Both the position numbers and the translations under genes were made by a program. Shown one piece after another: positions 57,416-64,000 of a stretch of DNA of 64,000 nucleotides. Below the pieces are notes generated by a model, which worked only from the letters and a program-made list of their open reading frames with translations, had not been told where the DNA came from and searched no databases. Source of the stretch: Pyrrhoderma lamaoense (Eukaryota; Basidiomycota; Agaricomycetes; Hymenochaetales; Hymenochaetaceae); assembly GCA_002794735.1 (NCBI GenBank), contig NBAZ01000008.1:62001-126000 (forward strand), in the 5' to 3' direction. Numbering within the stretch: position 1 is the first letter of the stretch; each line of letters starts with the position of its first letter.

Positions 57416-58441
57416 TTACAATTCTAGAAAGGGTAAGATCGAAGGTTAGGAAACAGTACACAAAAGCTAGGATGGAAGGAAGAAACATACTTTGCATAGC
57501 TACCACATCAGTGCTCTGCACGAAATCCTCAAAGCCCTGAATCTCTTCCTGGAGATCATCGACAGAAATCTTTTCATCCTCTTTTCAAAATAAAGTTTTA
57601 GCTGACCCACCATCGATAAAGAATGAAGATAATCAGTTACTCACCGATGACGATGTTGATTTGCAGTTTCTTGATACCAAAGCCGATTGGTACAAGTTTT
57701 GAAGCACCCCATACCAGACCATCCTTCTCTATGGAACGGACGGCTTCTTCGAGGCCTTTCATATCAGTCTCATCGTCCCAAGGTTTTACATCTAATGTAA
57801 CAATAGACTAGAAAATAATATTGTTAACACCTAAGGTGAACAAGCAAGTCAAACGCAAACTAACTTTTGCAGCAGGCTTGGCTGGTTTTGCAGCTTTCTT
57901 CTCCTGGTATGCTTTAACACGCTCAGCTTTGATGCGTTCAGTTTCCTCATCCTCTTCATCAGAACCAAACAAATCAACGTCATCATCGTCTTCGGCAGCA
58001 GGAGCGGCTGCGGCTTCCTTGGTGAAGACCTCGCCAGCAGTCGAGGATCCAGGAAGAGAATCATGCTCGGCGCTGTATGAGGCAATGTGCTTATACCAAC
58101 GCGCCACATTGGGGTATTGGGTCGCTGAAGGAGCAGAAGCTACCGCCTTGAAGACATGAACGTCTGCCTGCGAAGGTGTGTAACTAAGCAAAGTGGGGTC
58201 AGAAACAAGATTAAATGTATTATTGCGGTGTTTAGATATGGAAAATAATCAGTAGCCATGAATAATAGGATTCGGCATGTTTGGGCAGCGGTGTCTAGTC
58301 GCTTCTTGGAAACACGGACCATGGTATGGAAATCATCCTGATAAAAAGATGGAGAAAAGATGGACTGGGCGCATATACTTACCCTTCAACATAAGAACGA
58401 GTTGCAAGGTGTGCTTCAAGCTGAGAAAGGTTGAGAGACAT
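57416..58441 (-). CDS. EFB1: translation elongation factor 1B, GEF subunit (eEF1B alpha/beta)
   Basis: Starts [20 protein letters not shown] at 58441. A 200-nt intron (about 58175-58381) holds a U18-like snoRNA. Then [14 protein letters not shown] with RWYKHIASY forms the GST-C-like domain, followed by the acidic [13 protein letters not shown], a Lys/Ala linker, and the exchange domain [48 protein letters not shown] and [14 protein letters not shown]. The last codons, KL, are in a tiny exon after an intron, giving the canonical end MQKL with stop at 57416. It reloads eEF1A with GTP. Confidence 0.96.
58245..58342 (-). ncRNA. snR18: C/D-box snoRNA U18-like, within the eEF1B intron
   Basis: Inside intron 1 of the eEF1B gene, the minus strand carries GGTCCGTGTTTC (complement of 58309-58320), a 12-nt perfect antisense to the universally conserved 25S/28S segment GAAACACGGACC. 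That segment is the U18 guide target (Am649 region in yeast). A C-box-like ATGATTT lies near 58331-58338 and a D box CTGA at 58249-58252, about 90 nt apart. In yeast U18 is encoded in the EFB1 intron, the same host. The C box deviates from RUGAUGA, and no clear D' CTGA follows the guide, so the exact ends are approximate. Confidence 0.65.
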
Positions 58442-58641
58442 AGTTGAGGTGATCGATAGAGATCATAAAATTTTTTTGTACATTTAAAAATCGAAAAGTT
58501 GTTTTAGGGCCGGTTTGCACCATTGCTCTGTGTGATTATTACAACAAATAGTAATCATTATTATAATTTATATTTATATATACATGTACATGTGTATAAT
58601 AATATATTGAGAGAGACTGAATGCGTCATATCACGGGATCG

Positions 58642-61600
58642 CTAACTACCAAGCCACAAAAGCCTTTTGATACCGTACTCTATTTTCGCTGTAATCGGCG
58701 TGACTCGCTGTGCCTCTTCAAGACTGACAATAGCCCCTTCTGAAACGATCTGTCCTTTCTCTATCTCTAATCCTTTGACTTGAACAACGGCCTGGTATAT
58801 GTCTTCAACAACAGCCTCCACGGCTTGTTTACAGTCCCTCTCCAGTAATAGAGAATTTGCTGTTTCATCAAAGCTCCCAGTTATTCGACGAATGCGAGTA
58901 GGATCAACAGGAAGCGCTTTGAACGCTACAAATGAAGGCTCGTCACCTTGCGTCTCCTTATTAGCCGTTAGAATTTGGGAAAGGATATTACTGCCCCGAC
59001 TCTTAGAAGTTATCATGGAAGACGATGTCGTTATCTCAGTGGTGCTATCAGCCCTGTTTCTCATAGAGTAGCTCGTTACTCGCATTATTCCCCCGAGCTA
59101 TTATATGTGATCATGAATCCATAGTTTTGCAGAGGGTCTTTGCTCCCTTCTTCTAGTGTAGAGAGGATGTAAGGCCCTAATACATGACAGTCAATATGCA
59201 TAGTTATCTTGTACGAAAAATTTGGATTACCCTTCTTTATCTCGAGGACTTGAGTTAATGGCACCTCGGTATAACGTGCAACTTTCCCAAGAGAGTAATC
59301 GTAGCTAACAATATATAAACACCTGATACTCTTCATAGGCTGGAGTTGGTACACACTCTCAAAAGAGGATGACGGCTTGAACTTACCAAAAGTAGTATTT
59401 TCTCTTCTAACTTCTCGCTAACACGTGCATTCAATTCTGCAGGGGACAATAAAGTCCAGCCCGATAACAGGGTTTCTCCTTCAGGTAGAACGCGCGAAAC
59501 AGCATCAGCAATGGCCTCTGTACGTATCTTATCTAAACGAACACGTTCTCTGGGGTCCGTTGATTGAAGTTTGACAAGAAATTCTGAGAAAACGGATAGT
59601 GTACGATAGCCCAACATAAAATCAATGACTGCCTGAGAAAACCAATCACTGAAGGTTGAAGAATACATCCTATATATCTATTAGACGGGCAAATAACTCA
59701 TCAAGAACAAGGAGACTTGCCTAGCCAGAGAATTCATACCATCATTTAGTAGGCCTGTTAGGTCTCGTTTACCGGTTCTCGTGAAGTCACCCTAAGAAAC
59801 AACAGGTCAGCTACAGTTTCCATTACTATACCCCTTATATGAAGTAACCTTCAGTGCCGATGTTCCTGCACTGGTGGGGAGATTAGTATTCTGTCCATGA
59901 TTTATAAAGTCTCATATAACTTACTATGCCCTACTTATCGCATCTCCATTATTTGCCCAGATATCATTGAAGATTGTATCGACTTCCGAGTGGCCTTCAG
60001 CTGATGGATTTAACAACGCTACTACACTGAGTTGTTTGTTGAGCATGTATCTTGCAACCGCTGACTAATTAAGGGCTGTCTTGAACGGAACCTCAAATTT
60101 GTAATAAAAGAGAAACGCACACAAAATACATTGGTACGGTCCAAGCAATCTACACAGTTTACACGGAATACAGCTTTTTGTTCAGACATCAGTCTCTCTC
60201 CTGATACCCAAAAAAAGCTGTTCGATACGGGAGTCAGAATGAATCTTTTAAAGTAGAACAATTACTGCACCCTTGTGAATCAAATATCCTTTCTAAGCTC
60301 TTGATGAATGAGGCCACTTTCTCGTATCTACACAAAAGCTTTGATAAGACATCAATGTCAAAAAAGAAGAATTTACTTCATTCCCCTTGTCTCTGCATGG
60401 AAATCATATTCCATATAACTAATAGGTTGAAAGGTGGTCATTGTTTGAATAGACAATAGTTAGTTATTGACATGGCTAACCGTATATCTTTAGAGCCCAA
60501 TTCATGAACATACTCCCGATAAGCTTTAGTCAAGCTAGCCTCCTGTCGTGGGATGACCTTCAGTCTTTTGTGGGAGTGATGATATGATTGTTTACCTTTC
60601 CTTGCTTTTCTGCGAGATTTATCACAGTCTAAGAGGTTTGTCAGTATAATTATCGTAGCTACACTAGATAAATCCATACATGCATCCCATATTTGGGGAT
60701 TGTTTTCGAAAAATGGCGTCGCATGGTTGCTAGATTTTGTTGATGGTCCCGCTCTGGGCTTAAAACTGGAGGGGGTTTGAGACTATAACCCGACTGTGTC
60801 CAAAAAAGAGGAACTATTGATGGGATAATCAGAAACCTATAAGAAAATTGTTATAACGAGTGTTACTTACTGGATCCACGGATTTGAATGTGGCTGAAAA
60901 TATTTGGTATCCCTTCCCTCTTAAAATAGTTGAAATAATATGCCAGTACCTCATAGCTCTAGTACTACCCACCTCAACTCTAATAATTGCTTCTGTCTCA
61001 ACGAAATTGGCCACGTTAGCATCATCATCAATTCCTCTTCTCTGATAACGGAGCCCAGCTCTATCTAATTTTCGAGGCTAACGTTAACCTTTTAATAGAA
61101 CAATCATGGGAGAGATAGTTCACCTCTGGAACGCCGTGATATCACAATATAATCGACAAGCGCGCTTTCCCCTGACTCAGAGAAAACAGGTTCTCTAGGG
61201 ATATTGAAGCTCGTGATCTGGAAGAAACCTTGCATGACAGGTAACACGTATGGATGTAGCTGATCAAGAGACGATGAATTATTTGATCGATCATCAAACC
61301 GCTGATATGCTCACATTTGCGTTGATGAATGGTTGGAGTAAGTTTTCATTCCACCAGAACTGTTTCGTAACACGACGCCAAAGAGGAAGAGTAAGTTGAG
61401 GTTCCGATAACACGTCAACATTGTCTTCTACAGATACTCCGGGTTGGGTTGAAGCCTTCCTCCGTAATCTCAGGACTTCATGTTGTTTATGTTGAAACGA
61501 AGTAGTAATATCTAAAAGAATATCAATGGCTTTCCCTCTCAAGTATATCATGTAATTTGCCTACCGAAGTTGTAAGCAAAATACATTACACCCTTAGTAA

Positions 61601-62675
61601 ACTCTTTAATACATTCTTTTACAACCTTATCATCAATTTCGCTATACCTCTCCTCATTTGTTGTGGGTGGCGGGGATGTAGCTTCAATTATTTCAGTGAT
61701 ATTATCTAGGGACACATCATTTGTCCCCTTTAGCTGTTCAAGGTTTGTTGGGGTAGTATTTGTTGCCGGACGTTGAGACAATCGAGACCAAAACGATAAG
61801 CGAGAAGCTATTGCCTTTGCCACAGGGTTTGTCTCATCAGTGTCTGACGTTGGTGTCGAAATACCAGATGATGTAGGTGATGTTTCTGAATTAGAGTGTG
61901 ACTCGGAAAGAGGGGTCATCACTTTCACGTTCTTGTCATCTGAAAATCTAACTCTTGGACTATGATGAATGGTATAATTTTCTTGAGAGTCTTTGACATA
62001 TTGCTCATCTGGGCTCAATGGGTCAATGACGTCAGACGCTGACGAGATGTCCATTTTGTTTAGAATGTTGTTCAATTCAATACGAGCTTTGGACTCTTCT
62101 AGAGGAATGGCCGAAACTGATTTTATACAGTAAATTTCATTTCGAGCATCCAGAACTAGACGATTGTTCTGTCAAAAGAAAAAGAAGCTAAGGAGGAAAA
62201 GAACAGAAACGTACAATGGCCGACGTCGGTCTTCGCAGTTATGAGAAGTAGATATGCGCCTTCAATAGTGAGATATTCGGTTAGAACACATTTGGTACGA
62301 GCTACGAGAATGAGTTATACATGAAGTTAATTCGAGACAGCCAAGAATTCCATAAGCTACTGCAGCAGAGTTCCACTTGATAGGGTCTACTGTAGTCGTG
62401 TGCGAGGATAATTCCTGTACGTTGAGCTTATCACCCCATGGTATGCGGATATACGTCTCAGGGGTAACCACACCAGGAATTAGTGGACGGATTAAGATAC
62501 CATCACTTGTTGCTAGAATGGCAATACGATAATATGGAGTAGGGTGAAGTACTGTAGAAATATTATCGAGTAGCCGGGGATGTAACCCAACTAATGTCGT
62601 ACCGCCAAGTGTAGAATGGGTATTGTCCTTATTCAGTGGCATAGGCTTCTGCGAAAGACGAAATAGCTTCTTCAT
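58642..62675 (-). CDS. SAC-domain phosphoinositide phosphatase with hSac2 domain (INPP5F-like)
   Basis: Starts MKKLFRLSQKP at 62675. The SAC domain begins GCLEL..AYLLLITA and contains a disordered Ser/Thr insert (residues about 190-290), then PLWRRVTKQFWWNENLLQPF, FVETEAIIRVEVGSTRAMRYWHI, GMHTVINLAEKQGKEASLTKAY, YMEYDFHAETRGMKYEKV and the catalytic RVNCVDCLDRTNV (CX5R intact, Cys and Arg present). Downstream are YTGTSALKGDFTRTGKRDLTG and a C-terminal hSac2-type region (KIRTEAIADAVSRV to KIEYGIKRLLW), stopping at 58642. The family removes phosphates from PI4P or PI(4,5)P2 on membranes. Many short introns; all checked joins keep frame. Confidence 0.92.
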
Positions 62676-62895
62676 GACGGTGTATGAGATCACACGCGAG
62701 AATGTACCGCGCCAGTACACCGAATATGAGTTTAAGGTTTATGTTTTTCTATATGCATATGTTACGATCATGAGCAGCATCCGTTGTCATATCGAAGAAT
62801 GATCGTCACTATCTCGTTGTCCATTTATAGAAATAGATTGTCATATAACGTAAAACCTCACTCCAGCGCGATGTACATGCTTTAGTGGAAACATC
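62676..62895. other. short divergent promoter Sac2-type / PET100
   Basis: A 220-bp spacer. Nothing beyond AT-rich sequence was recognised. Confidence 0.3.
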
Positions 62896-63264
62896 ATGGC
62901 AGGCCCCTTACTAGAATTTTTCAGATTCGCATTGTATCTTTCTATGCCAACCGCCGCTATGGTACACTATGGGAAGCCGGAGTGGTACAAGCGGAACGTT
63001 TTGCCCGTAAGAAATACCTAATCTGCCGTTCTTATACCTATGTTTTACCAACCTGGATTCTAGTACAAAGACAAGATTTTCCCCCCACTGGAGAACACAC
63101 ATCGTGTATGTCCATTAATAAGAGTTTGATTACGACTGACTTGTATAACTGTTGTAATTTAGGATCTTCCGGTGGACCAGGCTGCTCTTAAAGAAGAATT
63201 AGCAAGGATTATGGCCGAAAAGAAAGCTAGGAGAATTCAGCGGGAGCAGCAAGCCGCAAAATAG
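62896..63264 (+). CDS. PET100: PET100-like cytochrome c oxidase assembly factor
   Basis: Three exons encode 84 residues: MAGPLLEFFRFALYLSMPTA begins an N-terminal membrane anchor, then AAMVHYGKPEWYKRNVLP, YKDKIFPPLENTHR and DLPVDQAALKEELARIMAE with a basic KKARRIQREQQAAK tail. MAGP-LE-F-F-LYL with GNPEWY-like GKPEWY is the Pet100 signature. Introns lie at about 63008-63060 and 63105-63162. The protein is anchored in the inner mitochondrial membrane and assists assembly of complex IV. It was too fragmented by introns to appear as one frame. Confidence 0.9.
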
Positions 63265-63359
63265 TCACAAAAGAAGGCTGAAGTATGTTTTTGAACTATT
63301 CATACGGATATACAATAACTCTATTCTTCTTAATAATTGATTTCATTTTGTTATCTATA

Positions 63360-64000
63360 TCATGAGGCTACTCCAATTAACCAGTGTTCCCCATCACAGT
63401 AAACTTCATATTCCCCACTCAGCTGCTGCTCAACTTCCTTTTGATAATCAACGATTTCCTCTAATGATATCTTTACCCGCCACATACAATGAATACAACT
63501 GATTTTCTCTCCAACGTTGGGCGTCGATTAGTTTGTGGAAGGTTAATGAGACGTTTGAAAAGCTGCGGGTGATAGGCTGGCGATAATGTTGTTGAACAGG
63601 CAAGTTCTACTAAAAACTTATGATCCTCTTTGGATAAATCGGTGAATGAAAGAGCATCATGTTTAATGGATAATCAACGTACCCGCAAATAAGCAAGATG
63701 TCCTCATAGCCATTTCATCCGGTATAGTAATACAAATAACACCTCCAGGTCGAGTCAGAGAGGCACTGACTACTGCGGCAGAGGGGCTCGTAGCCCCTAG
63801 TGATGATGCCTTTGATTTGACCTTTATACTTGCAAGTTGTACACCGTGTCTACTATCAAGACAACAGGTCGTTTCTTCTGGAAGGTTTTCACACCACTTA
63901 AAATTGTTAATCGACATAGAATGGTAGAAGCACGCTGAACCATGCGTCTCTAACGCAAAAATAGGTACTAGATAAAAGGTTATCAGAAAACTCACATAAT
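63360..64000 (-). CDS. L-serine/threonine dehydratase, C-terminal part (5' end beyond the window)
   Basis: Read from 63995 down: FALETHGSACFYHSMSIN, SKASSLGATSPSAAVV, TRPGGVICITIPDEMAM, then after an intron DHKFLVELACSTTLSPAYHP, VVFIVCGG and KISLEEIVDYQKEV, ending at 63360. These are the second half of the PLP-dependent L-serine dehydratase fold (ETHGS, KASSLGA, CGG glycine loop). VVFIVCGG and VKISLEE lie in different frames; one more G in the GGG run (complement of 63477-63479) would join them exactly as in the family. The enzyme converts serine to pyruvate and ammonia. The PLP lysine exon is outside the window. Confidence 0.88.

Noticed and set aside
58140..58322. 60-codon minus ORF beginning [10 protein letters not shown]
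   Set aside because: Lies in the eEF1B intron and covers the U18-like snoRNA; the flanking exons splice around it.
1..64000. CRISPR arrays, operons, ribosome-binding sites
   Set aside because: Intron-rich eukaryotic DNA; no spaced direct repeats of CRISPR type were seen.

Overview
The window is nuclear DNA of a filamentous or yeast-like fungus, almost certainly a basidiomycete. Genes are dense and lie on both strands. They carry many short (about 45-90 nt) GT-AG introns with CTAAC/CTGAC-like branch sites. The gene set is fungal: a fused alpha-beta tryptophan synthase, a WOPR regulator, GID7, PET100, and two G-gamma subunits of basidiomycete type. I cannot name the genus. All product names come from reading translated exons by eye; no search was run.

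Layout. 0-2.2 kb: a gene end and an arrestin-like gene. 4.1-8.2 kb: a three-KH RNA-binding protein, a CPD1-type cyclic phosphodiesterase, a tRNA-Ser(AGA) and a metaxin-like outer-membrane import subunit. 8.4-16.2 kb: two tandem TLC-domain genes (the distal one decayed) flanking a phenol-hydroxylase-type FAD monooxygenase and a GC-rich island that may be a transposon remnant. 16.8-18.1 kb: an unrecognised acidic/coiled-coil gene. 18.6-23.9 kb: two G-protein gamma genes in inverted orientation around a mitochondrial thioredoxin. 25.2-29.1 kb: a GPI-type cupredoxin and a Csm1/Pcs1-like kinetochore protein. 29.3-37.6 kb: asparaginase with ankyrin repeats, tryptophan synthase and S-adenosylmethionine synthetase. 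38-49.4 kb: myotubularin, ADE4, eIF2B beta, GUF1 and a Cwf18-type splicing factor. 49.5-56.8 kb: WOPR regulator, elongin A and GID7. 57.4-64 kb: eEF1B with an intronic U18-like snoRNA, a SAC/hSac2 phosphatase, PET100 and the 3' part of an L-serine dehydratase.

Functional links. Two divergent promoters carry Gcn4/Bas1-type TGACTCA sites: asparaginase/TRP5, and ADE4/eIF2B beta. Both fit amino-acid and purine control. The two G-gamma copies share intron positions but end in different CAAX boxes. Two phosphoinositide phosphatases (myotubularin, Sac2-type) and two mitochondrial biogenesis factors (GUF1, PET100) also lie here.

Quality note. At least eight loci need a single missing base restored to keep a conserved reading frame, often at a C, G, T or A run. 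In house-keeping genes (tryptophan synthase, serine dehydratase) this points to homopolymer errors in the assembly more than to pseudogenes. The second TLC gene has additional, different lesions and does look like a pseudogene.
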